A DNA stretch of 17,032 nt from Actinomycetota bacterium (GTDB lineage Bacteria > Actinomycetota > Actinomycetes > Streptosporangiales > Streptosporangiaceae), in the NCBI GenBank assembly GCA_003242605.1, contig QGUZ01000091.1:1-17032 (forward strand), given 5' to 3'. A model generated the notes under the pieces. That model made no database searches, was not told the DNA's origin, and saw only the letters and a program-made list of their open reading frames with translations. Both the position numbers and the translations under genes were made by a program. This document shows, piece by piece, positions 1 through 8,173 of this stretch (position 1 is the stretch's first letter; every line of letters starts with the position of its first letter).

Positions 1-1735
1 CCCGATCCACCCGCCCGGCCTCGACCAAGACCTTGACCAGATCAGCCAATGCCTCCGCTCCCTCGGCAGGGTCGGTCACGGTGCGGGCCACCTCCTCCGC
101 CCGATCCACCACCCGCTCGGCCCGATCGCCCCTCCCCTCCCAGGCCAAAACCCTGGCCAGACGGGTTAACGCCCTCACTCGGTCGGAGAGATCGCTGATG
201 CTCCAGAGCACCTGCTCGGCTTGATCAACCCGCCCGCTCTCGGCCAAGGCCACGGAGACCTCGCACAGTGCCTCGGTTCGCTTGGCGGGATCGGAGTGGG
301 AGTGGGCCAGAGCCTCGGCTCGTAGCACGTTGCCCAGCTTGACCCACACCACCGGCAGGCGAGCGGGGATGTGGGTGTTACGGTCGGTCAGGAAGTCCCG
401 TGTCCTGGCCAACGTCATCAGCGTGCCGAGATCCGGATCTTCCTGCTCGGAGAGCAGCTGCAGGCAAGTGGCCACCTCGGCCAGCCCGGCCGCATCCCCG
501 CCACTCACAGCGAGCATCCGATCCAGCCGCGCGCGGTCCACGGCGAAGGACACCATCCGTTCCACTTCGTCACAGGAGCGGAGCATCTGGTGGTAACCGC
601 GCAGCAGGTACTCCGGCGTCCCGGCGGGCCATCCCCGATCCCGATAGTCATCGGCCCAGGCGTGAATCCGCTTCCGATAGCAGGCCAGAGCACTCTCACC
701 AAGTGCTGCAACTGCGCTGTTGTGAAGCTCCTCGTGCGCGAGAACAAACACGCGCGTCCCATTCGGCCGCCACGCGCTTTCCCGGCTGCTGAAACTGCGT
801 CCGTAGGCGGTCCGAAGGCGGCGGTCCACCTCACCCGGTGTCAGTCCGGTGAGCTCGGCCAGATCGCCGCTGCTCAGGCCGCCTTCGGCGGCAACCAGCA
901 GCCCCAAGAGATCACGCTCTACCTGGCCGCCGAACAGCAGCTCATCCAGCTCGCGTTCAGCCGCCTCTTTGATGCCCTGAGCCGCCGGCGAAGGACTCAG
1001 TGAGTGAACAATCGATGGATCCCGCAGCGGATGCCGCGGTGGCACGTCGGAGGGGACCGGAGGGTTCGGCCGGCCCGCCACCACCACCCGCATGCCTTCC
1101 GGGGGCACCTCCGGCAGCAATGCGGCGATGCTGTGCGCGCCCGGGCCGAGCTTCACTCCCCGATCCTCGTCCAGCCCGTCCACCACCAGCACCAGCCGCT
1201 CACCGCGTGCCCGGCAGTGCCGTGCCGCCTCCTTCAGCAACCGCCCATACCACCCCTGCTGCGTCACCTCGTCCAGCAACGGGGGCATCGGCTGGCCCAG
1301 CAGCTCGGCCAGCTGTTCGATCACCGCTCGCAGAAACGCGTTGCGGTCGCTCTGGCCGGCATACCGCGCGGTGATGAAGAACGACACCACCCGCACGCCC
1401 GGCGGAGGATGCAGTACGAAGGTGGCCAGCAACGCCGATTTGCCCGCCCACGCCGGCCCCTGCCACCACACGTACGTCTGGTCGTGGTCGCCGGTGCAGA
1501 ACTCGGCGAGCTCAGCCAGCTCGGCCTCACGGCCGATGAGTTCCCAGGGGAAGATCTGCTCGACCTGATCCCGATACGCCGAGCGCGCTACCGGCGCCCC
1601 CGCCAAGTGCACGTCTCCCGTGACGTGGAGGTGCCCGGTGTTGACGATGCTGCCCGGCCCGCCCTCAGCATTACCGGTTTGACGAACGGTGCTTTTCACC
1701 CGCGGGCCGCCCATGCGGAAACCCTTGTGCTCCAT
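1..1735 (-). CDS. STAND/NACHT-like NTPase with TPR-like repeats (3' end beyond window)
   Basis: The reading frame is open from the ATG at 1735 to the left edge (about 578 codons), so the C-terminus is missing. The N-terminus carries a short Gly/Asn-rich segment (residues 18-45, with TGNAEGG and VNTGHLHVTGDVHL). A linker with GREAELAEL follows. The NTPase core has Walker A GPAWAGKS (residues 93-100), Walker B LVLVVDGLDED (D186) and VVVAGRP as a sensor-like strand. After a helical middle region with WAD and GWPAGTPEYLLRGY, residues from about 480 onward form degenerate helical repeats of the AGRVDRAEEVARTVTDPAE type, common in actinomycete STAND proteins. Such proteins are signal-transducing ATPases in regulation or in defence and programmed death; the effector here is unknown. 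Its start lies 18 bp after the stop of the membrane-protein gene, so the two are probably co-transcribed. An in-frame ATG at 1714 is an alternative start. Family assignment is firm; function is not. Confidence 0.85.
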   Translation of the reverse strand, partial: MEHKGFRMGGPRVKSTVRQTGNAEGGPGSIVNTGHLHVTGDVHLAGAPVARSAYRDQVEQIFPWELIGREAELAELAEFCTGDHDQTYVWWQGPAWAGKSALLATFVLHPPPGVRVVSFFITARYAGQSDRNAFLRAVIEQLAELLGQPMPPLLDEVTQQGWYGRLLKEAARHCRARGERLVLVVDGLDEDRGVKLGPGAHSIAALLPEVPPEGMRVVVAGRPNPPVPSDVPPRHPLRDPSIVHSLSPSPAAQGIKEAAERELDELLFGGQVERDLLGLLVAAEGGLSSGDLAELTGLTPGEVDRRLRTAYGRSFSSRESAWRPNGTRVFVLAHEELHNSAVAALGESALACYRKRIHAWADDYRDRGWPAGTPEYLLRGYHQMLRSCDEVERMVSFAVDRARLDRMLAVSGGDAAGLAEVATCLQLLSEQEDPDLGTLMTLARTRDFLTDRNTHIPARLPVVWVKLGNVLRAEALAHSHSDPAKRTEALCEVSVALAESGRVDQAEQVLWSISDLSDRVRALTRLARVLAWEGRGDRAERVVDRAEEVARTVTDPAEGAEALADLVKVLVEAGRVDR

Positions 1736-1753
1736 CGCGCCGGTTCTCCGGGC

Positions 1754-2101
1754 TCAGGTGAGGTCGACGCCGGAGTTCGCGTCGCCGGTCTCGGCCTCCG
1801 CATCGCCCGTCCGCTTCACCCGCACCCGGTCCGGCATCGCGTCGGCCCGGCCCGACACTCCCGTGTTGGCTCGCCCACCCCCGCGTGCCACGGCCCGGCC
1901 GGTCCCAGAGACGCGAATACCGCCGCCACCTGAGGCCGCGGGCAGGGCCGCCCACACCGCCACCCCGAGCGCGGCCACCCCGGCCAGCGCCGAGACCACC
2001 GAGGCGGCCTTGTCCGCCTGCTCCAGCCCCAGCACGAAAAACACCGCCGCCAGCACGGCCACCGTCACGGCCGTCCCTGCTATCACCCATCGCCGCGCCA
2101 T
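1754..2101 (-). CDS. Small two-helix membrane protein, partner of STAND NTPase
   Basis: The 115-residue product has two hydrophobic segments (about residues 6-24 and 34-52) joined by a short charged turn. A glycine-rich hydrophilic tail follows. The tail holds two copies of a TG-x-A...N-[TS]-G pattern: TGRAVARGGGRANTG (67-81) and TGDAEAETGDANSG (98-111). A closely similar pattern occurs at the N-terminus of the NTPase encoded 18 bp downstream. I infer a membrane anchor or sensor whose tail associates with the NTPase. No enzyme motif is visible. The ATG at 2101 was chosen because it directly precedes the first membrane helix; its ribosome-binding site is weak (GAG 8 nt upstream). A longer in-frame reading to a TTG at 2221 would add 40 residues from AT-rich, poorly coding sequence and is less likely. 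Confidence 0.68.
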   Translation of the reverse strand: MARRWVIAGTAVTVAVLAAVFFVLGLEQADKAASVVSALAGVAALGVAVWAALPAASGGGGIRVSGTGRAVARGGGRANTGVSGRADAMPDRVRVKRTGDAEAETGDANSGVDLT

Positions 2102-2226
2102 CACATGCTCATTGTCCGCGCGGCTCCCCCACAACTGGCCAAAGTTCGGAATCGTCCTTATCGGGATGTCTCCGACCACCGGACGACCAATAAAAGGACA
2201 TAACACTACATAGATGAACAAAGACG

Positions 2227-2255
2227 CCTAAAAAGCGATCGGCGTGCCAAGTCAA
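2227..2255 (-). promoter_or_regulatory. Candidate sigma-70-type promoter for membrane protein/STAND operon
   Basis: On the minus strand TTGACT (2255-2250) and TTTAGG (2232-2227) are separated by 17 bp, in an AT-rich island unlike the rest of the window. It would drive the membrane-protein gene with a leader of about 120 nt. The -10 match is poor, so this is only a candidate. Confidence 0.3.
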
Positions 2256-2354
2256 TCGCTCATGTGATCTTCGCGGTATCCCAGTCGGTGGGCTACCGCG
2301 GCGCTTCCACGACACGGCGAACCTGAAGCCGCGCCCCCGCTCGGAGGAACGGCC

Positions 2355-3305
2355 TCAGGAGGCGAGTGAATCGAGCAGCTTGGGGTTGCGGAGGCGGTTG
2401 AGGGCCTTGCTCTCGAGCTGGCGGACGCGTTCGCGGGTGATGCCGAGGCGGTCGCCGACCTGCTGCAGGGTGCAGGGGGCGCCGTTGTCGAGGCCGTAGC
2501 GCCAGCGGAGGATCTGCGCCTCGCGCGCCGGCAGCCTGCGCAGCATGGCGCGCACCTCGGCGATCTGGATGGCGAGCTCGACCTCGCCCTCGGCGGGGGA
2601 CTCTTCGCCGTCCCACAGGATGTCGCCGAGGCTCGCGTCGCCCTCGTCGCCGACCGGGGTGTCGAGGCTCACCGAGCGCTGGGCGAGCCGCTTCAGCTCG
2701 GCGGCCTTGCGGACGCTGCTGCCGCTCTCCCGGGCCAGCTCCTCCAGCGTGGGCTCCCGGCCCAGCCGCAGTGCCAGGTCACGCTCGATGCGGTTGACCC
2801 GGCACACGTCCTCCCAGACGTGCATCGGCAGGCGTACGGCACGGCCCTTCTGGGCGAGGCCGCGCTCGATCGCCTGCCGGATCCACCACATCGCGTACGT
2901 CGAGAACTTGTAGCCCCGGGTGTGGTCGAACTTCTGCACCGCCCGGATGAGCCCGAGGTTGCCCTCCTGGATGAGGTCGAGCAGCGACAGGTCCCCCTGG
3001 TGGTAGCGCCGCGCCACCGAGACCACGAGCCGCAGGTTCGCCCGGATCATGTGGTCCCTGGCGAGCTTGCCGTCCCGCGCCACCAGGCGCAGCTCCTCGG
3101 CCCGTTCGGGGTCGAGGCCGGGCTCGGTGGCGAGCAGGTGCTCGGCGTACAGCCCGGCCTCGATTCGCTTGGCGAGCTCCACCTCCTGCTCCGCGGTGAG
3201 CAGCGGCGTGCCGCCGATCTCCCTGAGGTAGCGGCCGAGCAGATCGGTCTCGTCCACGTCCCGGAGCTGCCCGGCCTGCCCGGCGTCGGCACCCCCTTGT
3301 GCCAT
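2355..3305 (-). CDS. Group 2 RNA polymerase sigma factor (SigB/HrdD-like)
   Basis: This 316-residue sigma-70 protein directs RNA polymerase to a set of promoters. Region 1.2 is seen around residues 19-50 (DLLGRYLREIG). Region 2 is complete, with RANLRLVVSVARRY (88-101), DLIQEGNLGL (110-119), KFSTYAMWWIRQAIERG (133-149) and RLPMHVWE. Region 4 has the helix-turn-helix TLQQVGDRLGITRERVRQLE (279-298). It has no region 1.1 and is about 320 residues long, as in group 2 (non-essential, stress or stationary-phase) factors rather than the primary factor. I chose the ATG at 3305 because AAGGGGAGGAG lies immediately upstream; an ATG 21 nt earlier (3326) has no good site. It lies 57 bp after the CBS gene on the same strand, so it may share the stress operon. 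The exact sigma name cannot be assigned. Confidence 0.93.
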   Translation of the reverse strand: MAQGGADAGQAGQLRDVDETDLLGRYLREIGGTPLLTAEQEVELAKRIEAGLYAEHLLATEPGLDPERAEELRLVARDGKLARDHMIRANLRLVVSVARRYHQGDLSLLDLIQEGNLGLIRAVQKFDHTRGYKFSTYAMWWIRQAIERGLAQKGRAVRLPMHVWEDVCRVNRIERDLALRLGREPTLEELARESGSSVRKAAELKRLAQRSVSLDTPVGDEGDASLGDILWDGEESPAEGEVELAIQIAEVRAMLRRLPAREAQILRWRYGLDNGAPCTLQQVGDRLGITRERVRQLESKALNRLRNPKLLDSLAS

Positions 3306-3341
3306 CTCCTCCCCTTCCACGCGCATCCCGCACGCCTGTGC

Positions 3342-3360
3342 CGGGCGGCCGTCCCGCCCG
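3342..3360 (-). terminator. Small hairpin between CBS and sigma factor genes
   Basis: Seven-base arms CGGGCGG (3342-3348) and CCGCCCG (3354-3360) enclose a five-base loop just after the CBS stop codon. There is no T-tract. It could be a weak terminator or attenuator that lets the sigma gene be partly uncoupled from the genes upstream. Confidence 0.3.
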
Positions 3361-3362
3361 TG

Positions 3363-3860
3363 TCACCGCCCCGTCTGCGGCGGGTGGAGCACCGGCTCCA
3401 TGCGGAACAGGGCGGGGGTGATGTCGCCGCCGACCCGCTCCTTGGGCGGCCGCCCGGCGAGTACGGCGAGCAGGTCGACGGCCGTGATGAGGCCGAGCAG
3501 GGTGCCGTCCTCGGCGACCACCGGCACCGCGTCGCACCGGGCGTCGAGCATCGTCGCGGCGACGTCCGGCACCGGGGTGTCCACCATCACCCGGGGGCGG
3601 CGCTCGTGGGTGAGCAGTTCGCCCACCGGCCGGCGGTTGAGCTCGTCCGGACCGCCGCCGCCCCACTGGGCGGCGATCATCTCGCGGCTGAGCACCCCGG
3701 CCACCTTGCCCTCCCGGTCCACCACGGGCAGGTGGCGGACCTCGGAGCGGCGCATCAGCTCCCAGGCGAGCAGCGGGCTCTCGTTGGGGTCGACGGTGAC
3801 GAGCACGCGGCTCATCACGTCACGCGCGGTCAGCCTCTGCGGATCCCGTTCCTGTGTCAT
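3363..3860 (-). CDS. Two-CBS-domain protein (Hrp1-like)
   Basis: The 165-residue protein consists almost only of a CBS pair: CBS1 about residues 14-66 (DVMSRVLVTVDP through VRHLPVVDREGKVAGVLS) and CBS2 about 79-135 (VGELL through DAVPVVAEDGTLLGLITAVDL). Such stand-alone pairs bind adenine nucleotides and act as energy sensors. The Mycobacterium DosR-regulon protein Hrp1 (Rv2626c) has this architecture. The ATG at 3860 overlaps the stop of the upstream USP gene in an ATGA, so translation is coupled; this decides the start over an in-frame upstream ATG at 3884. The short C-terminal tail (RMEPVLHPPQTGR) has no recognised domain. The ligand cannot be named. Confidence 0.9.
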   Translation of the reverse strand: MTQERDPQRLTARDVMSRVLVTVDPNESPLLAWELMRRSEVRHLPVVDREGKVAGVLSREMIAAQWGGGGPDELNRRPVGELLTHERRPRVMVDTPVPDVAATMLDARCDAVPVVAEDGTLLGLITAVDLLAVLAGRPPKERVGGDITPALFRMEPVLHPPQTGR

Positions 3861-4711
3861 GACCGCACCACCGCCACCGGGCACCGCGCGTGGTGCAGGA
3901 CCGCGCGGCTCACCGAGCCGAGCAGGATCGAGCCGAGCGCGCCCATGCCGCGCGAGCCCACCACGACCAGGGCGGCCGAGGAGGACGCGTCGATCAGGGC
4001 GTTGGCCGGGTGTGCGCAGGGGGTCTCCTCACGCACCGGCACCTTCGGGTACCGCTCCCGGTGCGCGGCGAGCTTCTCGGTGACCACGTCCTGCTGGGCC
4101 CGCCGGATCTCGTCCATGTCGTAGTTGATCTCCGGCGCGTAGGCGTTGACCGGCAGCTGCCAGGCGTGGATCGCCCGTACCGTGGCCCCGCGCAGCTCCG
4201 CCTCCTCGAACGCGTAGCCGATCGCCGGGTCGCTCTCCGGCGAGTCGTCGACGCCCACCACGATCTCGTTCCGGGTGGCGCCCTCGCCGGGCCGTACCAC
4301 CACGACCGGGCCGTGCGCGTGCGTGGCGACGTGCGTGCTCACCGAGCCGAGCAGCGCGCCGGCGAACCCGCCGAGGCCGCGGCTGCCGAGCACCACGGTC
4401 GCCTCGGCGCCGGCCTGCTCGCGCAGCACCTTGGCGGGCTGCCCGTCGATGACGGCGGTGCTCACCTCGAGCTCGGGGTGGCGCTCGCGGACCGTCTTCT
4501 CGGCCTCGGCGAGCATGCGGCCCGCGCCGTCCTCGAAGACCTCGGGCGCGTATCTGGGGATGTCGTACGGCCAGGGCGCGAGCACGTGCACGATGCGCAG
4601 CGGCACCTTGCGGCGGGCGGCGTCGTCGGCCGCCCACTTCAGCGCCCGGTTCGCGCCCGCGGAGCCGTCATAGCCGACGATCACGGCTTTGGTGGTGGAC
4701 TCGGACATCAT
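3857..4711 (-). CDS. Tandem universal stress protein (USP 1)
   Basis: The 284-residue protein has two UspA domains, residues 8-140 and 148-283, each starting with a hydrophobic strand and a V[GD]xD/YDGS turn. Both domains keep the ATP-binding signature G-2X-G-9X-G-S: G109/G112/G122-S123 in GSRGLGGFAGALLGSVS, and G252/G255/G265-S266 in GSRGMGALGSILLGSVS. It therefore probably binds ATP in both halves, as Rv2623 of Mycobacterium does. The protein begins with two Met codons; AAGGAGG suits the second (4708, spacing 6) slightly better than the first. It starts 25 bp after USP 2 and overlaps the CBS gene by 4 bp, so it is in an operon. Role: cytoplasmic stress or dormancy protein; the exact partner is unknown. 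Confidence 0.93.
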   Translation of the reverse strand: MMSESTTKAVIVGYDGSAGANRALKWAADDAARRKVPLRIVHVLAPWPYDIPRYAPEVFEDGAGRMLAEAEKTVRERHPELEVSTAVIDGQPAKVLREQAGAEATVVLGSRGLGGFAGALLGSVSTHVATHAHGPVVVVRPGEGATRNEIVVGVDDSPESDPAIGYAFEEAELRGATVRAIHAWQLPVNAYAPEINYDMDEIRRAQQDVVTEKLAAHRERYPKVPVREETPCAHPANALIDASSSAALVVVGSRGMGALGSILLGSVSRAVLHHARCPVAVVRS

Positions 4712-4736
4712 GCCCCTCCTTCGTCGACGGGACCGG

Positions 4737-5645
4737 TCATCGGGCCTGGTGGGTGCGGGGCTCGTGCACGACCGCGACCGGGCACGGCGCGTGGTGCAGC
4801 ATCGCCTGGGTCACCGGGCCGAGCGGCAGGCCGTGCGTCTCGGCCAGGCCCCGGGCGCCCACCACGAGCAGCTCGGCGTCCGCCGCGGCCTCGCGCAGCG
4901 CCTCGCGGGGCGGGCGGTCCAGCACGGAGGTCTCGATGCGCAGGTCGGGGTACTTCTCGCTCCACACCGCGACGGTCTCGTGGAAGCGGGTCACGGCCCG
5001 GCGCCGGGCCGCCTCCGCCTCGGCCGCCTCGGCCGCCCCCTGCTCCTGCGGCACCCCGGTGCCGGGGCCGCCGGGCGGCCGGCAGAACACCGCGTGCAGC
5101 CTGCCGCCCCGGATCGCGGCCTCCTCGGCGGCGAAGCCCATCGCCGCCTCCGCCGCGGGCGACCCGTCCACCCCGACCACGACGTGCCCGGACGCGGGCC
5201 GGTGGTCGTGCTCGGGGCGGCCGACCACGACCACCGGGCAGGCGGCGTACGCCGGGACCTGCACGGCCGCCGAGCCGAGGCGCAGGTCGGAGAAGCCGCC
5301 CAGGCCCCGGTTGCCGACGACGACGAGCTGGGCCGCGTGCGACTCGCTCACCAGCACGGCGGACGGGCCGCCGGCGATCAGCCGGGGGTGCACCGGCAGG
5401 GACGGGGCGAGCCCGGTGGCGATCTGCACGCCCTGGTCGAGCACGCCCCGGGCGAGGACCTCGAACGTCTCCAGCAGCGCCGGGTCGCTGGGCCGTGCCG
5501 GGTAGGGCCAGTGCCAGGCGTGGCAGATGACCAGCGACGTCCAGCGCCGGCGCGCCTCCTCCACGGCCCAGCGCAGCGCCCGCTGGGATTCCGTGGAGCC
5601 GTCGTAACCGACCACGACCGGTGGGGTGTCGTCCGTCCGGGCCAT
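4737..5645 (-). CDS. Tandem universal stress protein (USP 2)
   Basis: The 302-residue protein has two UspA domains (about 8-142 and 154-295). The first keeps the ATP loop G111/G114/G124-S125 (GNRGLGGFSDLRLGSA). In the second the corresponding segment is GARGLAETHGLPLGP, where the final Ser/Thr is Pro, so nucleotide binding there is doubtful. An Ala/Glu-rich insertion (QEQGAAEAAEAEAARRRA) sits in domain 2. The start at 5645 has a strong GGAGGCGAGGAGGAG leader. It is the first gene after phosphoketolase in the same direction, with a 126-bp gap holding an inverted repeat proposed here as a DevR-type box, so it may have its own promoter for USP 2, USP 1 and the CBS protein. Confidence 0.92.
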   Translation of the reverse strand: MARTDDTPPVVVGYDGSTESQRALRWAVEEARRRWTSLVICHAWHWPYPARPSDPALLETFEVLARGVLDQGVQIATGLAPSLPVHPRLIAGGPSAVLVSESHAAQLVVVGNRGLGGFSDLRLGSAAVQVPAYAACPVVVVGRPEHDHRPASGHVVVGVDGSPAAEAAMGFAAEEAAIRGGRLHAVFCRPPGGPGTGVPQEQGAAEAAEAEAARRRAVTRFHETVAVWSEKYPDLRIETSVLDRPPREALREAAADAELLVVGARGLAETHGLPLGPVTQAMLHHAPCPVAVVHEPRTHQAR

Positions 5646-5736
5646 GATCTCCTCCTCGCCTCCGGTGCCGCGGAACGCCTCCGCACCTTCAGCCTCCGAC
5701 CTGGCGGCCGCCGCGTGCAGGGGCGCGAGACCCGGC

Positions 5737-5762
5737 CCGGCAGGGACCTTCGGCCCTGCCGG
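5737..5762. promoter_or_regulatory. DevR/DosR-like box 1, inside a hairpin
   Basis: The core GGGACCTTCGGCCC lies at 5743-5756, 98 bp upstream of the USP 2 start. It is identical to the core at 12009-12022 before USP 3. It aligns without gaps to the centre of the mycobacterial DosR consensus (GGGACTWWAGTCCC). Flanking bases extend it to 9-bp perfect arms CCGGCAGGG (5737-5745) and CCCTGCCGG (5754-5762). Because it lies 10 bp past the phosphoketolase stop, the hairpin could also help end that transcript, although no T-tract follows. Confidence 0.55.
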
Positions 5763-5771
5763 CCGGGCCTG

Positions 5772-8087
5772 CTAGTAGGGCCAGGTCCAGTCGCGGATCT
5801 CGGCCGGGTCCTCGCCGTGCTCCCGCGTGTACCGGCGGGCGGCCAGCCGCCGTTCGGCCATCTCCTGGCGCAGGTGCGCGGCGCGCTCGCCGAGTCCCGG
5901 TACCCGGTCGATGACGTCCATCACGAGGTGGTAGCGGTCGATGTCGTTGAGCATCGCCATGTCGAAGGGCGTGGTGGTGGTGCCCTCCTCCTTGTAGCCG
6001 CGCACGTGCAGGTTGCGGTGGCCGCGCCGGCGGTAGGTGAGCCGGTGGATCAGCCACGGGTAGCCGTGGAAGTTGAGGATGATCGGCCGGTCGACGGTGA
6101 ACAGCGAGTCGAACTCGGCGTCGCTCATCCCGTGCGGGTGCTCCTCCGGCGGCTGGAGCCGCATCAGGTCCACGATGTTGATCACCCGGACCTTGAGCTC
6201 CGGCAGGTGCTCGCGCAGCAGCGCGGCGGCGGCGAGGGTCTCCTGGGTGGGCACGTCGCCGCAGCAGGCGAGCACCACGTCCGGCTTGGCGCCCGCGTCG
6301 TTGGACGCCCACGGCAGGATGCCGACGCCGCGGGTGCAGTGGATGATCGCCTCGTCCATCGACATGAGGTTGAGCACCGGCTGCTTGCCCGCGACGATCA
6401 CGTTGACGTAGTTGCGCGAGCGCAGGCAGTGGTCGGCGACCGACAGCAGCGTGTTGGCGTCCGGCGGCAGGTAGACCCGCACCACCGAGGCCTTCTTGTT
6501 CACCACGATGTCGAGGAAGCCGGGGTCCTGGTGGGTGAAGCCGTTGTGGTCCTGCCGCCACACGTGCGAGCTGAGCAGGTAGTTGAGCGAGGCGATCGGG
6601 CGCCGCCACGGGATGTCCTGGCACGCGTCCAGCCACTTGGCGTGCTGGTTGAACATCGAGTCGACGATGTGGATGAACGCCTCGTAGCTGTTGAACAGGC
6701 CGTGCCGCCCGGTGAGCAGGTAGCCCTCGAGCCAGCCCTGGCACAGGTGCTCGCTGAGCACCTCGAGCACCCGGCCGTCCGGGCCGAGGTGCTCGTCGGT
6801 GGCCAGCACCTCGGCGTCCCAGGTGCGCTCGGTGGTCTCGAACACCGCCGACAGCCGGTTGGATGCGGTCTCGTCCGGGCCGACCAGCCGGAAGTTGTCC
6901 GGGTTATTGGTGATCACGTCGCGCAGGAACGCGCCGAGTACCCGGGTCGGCTCGCTGAAGGTGGTCGCCGGCTTGGCCACCTCCACCGCGTAGTCGCGGA
7001 AGTCGGGCAGCACCAGCGGGCGCAGGATCTCCCCGCCGTTGGCGTGCGGGTTGCCGCTCATCCGCCGCGGCCCCTTCGGCACCAGGGCGCGGATCTCGTC
7101 CACCGGGCGGCCGTCGGCGTCGAACAGCTCCTCCGGGCGGTAGGAGCGCAGCCACTCCTCCAGCAGCCGGAGCCGCTCGGGGTGCCCGCGGACGTGGCCG
7201 AACGGCACCTGGTGGGAGCGCCAGGTGCCCTCCACCGGCAGCCCGTCGAACTCCTTCGGGCCGGTCCAGCCCTTCGGGGTACGTAGGATGATCATCGGGA
7301 GCGGGTCGCCGGAGCCGCGCTTGATCGCGGCGATCTCGTCGAAGACCGTGTCGAGGGTGTCGGCGAGCAGCCGGTGCACGGCCTTCGGGTCGTCGCCGGC
7401 CACCACGTGCGGGCGGTAGCCGTACCCCTCCATGAGCTTGATCAGCTGCTCCTCGGGGATGCGGGCGAGCACCGTGGGGTTGGCGATCTTGTACCCATTG
7501 AGGTGCAGGATCGGCAACACGATGCCGTCCCGGGCCGGGTTGAGGAACTTGTTCGAGTGCCAGCTCGCGGCGAGCGGCCCGGTCTCGGCCTCGCCGTCGC
7601 CGATCACGCAGGCGACCACGAGGTCCGGGTTGTCGAACGCGGCGCCGTACGCGTGGGCGAGCGAGTAGCCGAGCTCGCCGCCCTCGTGGATCGACCCCGG
7701 CGTCTCGGGGGCGACGTGGCTCGGCACGCCACCGGGGAAGGAGAACTGCCGGAACAGCCGCTTCATGCCGCGGGCGTCCTGCGAGACGTCGGGGTAACGC
7801 TCGCTGTAGGTGCCCTCGAGCCAGGAGAACGCGACCGCCGCCGGGCCGCCGTGGCCGGGGCCCGCGATGTAGATCATGTCCTGGTCGCGCTCGAGGATGA
7901 TCCGGTTGAGGTGGGCGAAGATCAGGTTGAGGCCGGGGGTGGTGCCCCAGTGGCCGAGCAGCCGCGGCTTGACGTGCTCGTCGCGCAGCGGCTCGCGGAG
8001 CAGCGGGTTGTCGAGCAGGTAGATCTGCCCGACCGACAGGTAGTTCGCGGCCCGCCAGAACGCGTCGATTCGCTCTAGCACATCCAT
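5772..8087 (-). CDS. xfp: Xylulose-5-phosphate/fructose-6-phosphate phosphoketolase
   Basis: The thiamine-diphosphate enzyme cleaves xylulose 5-phosphate (and often fructose 6-phosphate) with phosphate to give acetyl phosphate plus glyceraldehyde 3-phosphate or erythrose 4-phosphate. The 771 residues are near the family's usual 790-800. Hallmarks are LGHWGTTPGLNL (44-55), GPGHGGPAAVA (76-86), SFPGGVPSHVAPETPGSIHE (116-135), the diphosphate/Mg motif GDGEAETGPLAASW (163-176) followed by HSNKFLNP, and QDHNGFTHQDPGF in the second half. It is cytoplasmic and yields acetyl phosphate for ATP, which suits low-oxygen life. The ATG at 8087 has GGAG only 2 nt upstream; a GTG two codons later has better spacing. 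It is divergent from the devR-like gene across an 86-bp shared promoter region. Acetyl phosphate can also phosphorylate response regulators, an attractive but untested link to its neighbour. Confidence 0.97.
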   Translation of the reverse strand: MDVLERIDAFWRAANYLSVGQIYLLDNPLLREPLRDEHVKPRLLGHWGTTPGLNLIFAHLNRIILERDQDMIYIAGPGHGGPAAVAFSWLEGTYSERYPDVSQDARGMKRLFRQFSFPGGVPSHVAPETPGSIHEGGELGYSLAHAYGAAFDNPDLVVACVIGDGEAETGPLAASWHSNKFLNPARDGIVLPILHLNGYKIANPTVLARIPEEQLIKLMEGYGYRPHVVAGDDPKAVHRLLADTLDTVFDEIAAIKRGSGDPLPMIILRTPKGWTGPKEFDGLPVEGTWRSHQVPFGHVRGHPERLRLLEEWLRSYRPEELFDADGRPVDEIRALVPKGPRRMSGNPHANGGEILRPLVLPDFRDYAVEVAKPATTFSEPTRVLGAFLRDVITNNPDNFRLVGPDETASNRLSAVFETTERTWDAEVLATDEHLGPDGRVLEVLSEHLCQGWLEGYLLTGRHGLFNSYEAFIHIVDSMFNQHAKWLDACQDIPWRRPIASLNYLLSSHVWRQDHNGFTHQDPGFLDIVVNKKASVVRVYLPPDANTLLSVADHCLRSRNYVNVIVAGKQPVLNLMSMDEAIIHCTRGVGILPWASNDAGAKPDVVLACCGDVPTQETLAAAALLREHLPELKVRVINIVDLMRLQPPEEHPHGMSDAEFDSLFTVDRPIILNFHGYPWLIHRLTYRRRGHRNLHVRGYKEEGTTTTPFDMAMLNDIDRYHLVMDVIDRVPGLGERAAHLRQEMAERRLAARRYTREHGEDPAEIRDWTWPY

Positions 8088-8120
8088 GTCTCCGACGTTT
8101 CCCGCGGATCGCGAAGCCGC

Positions 8121-8140
8121 CCAGGGTCTTAGGTCACTAA
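8121..8140. promoter_or_regulatory. Weak DosR-box-like site in xfp/devR divergent promoter
   Basis: The 20-mer CCAGGGTCTTAGGTCACTAA matches the DosR consensus TTSGGGACTWWAGTCCCSAA at about 13 of 20 positions, with GGG.C and G.C.C half-sites in register. It lies 34 bp from both the xfp and devR start codons. If functional it would give DevR autoregulation and control of xfp. Confidence 0.35.
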
Positions 8141-8173
8141 CACCGACCCGTATTTCGGCCTTAGCTTGGAGTT

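Noticed and set aside
371..1003. Plus-strand open frames at the left end
   Set aside because: The minus strand gives a continuous NTPase with Walker motifs and repeats through the same region.
2102..2221. TTG-initiated extension of the small membrane protein
   Set aside because: The extra 40 residues come from AT-rich sequence with atypical codons and no strong ribosome-binding site; it reads as a leader.
4689..7286. Very long plus-strand open frame opposite the USP and phosphoketolase genes
   Set aside because: The translation is rich in His, Arg, Val and Gly with no domains. It is the antisense shadow of GC-rich genes with strong homology.
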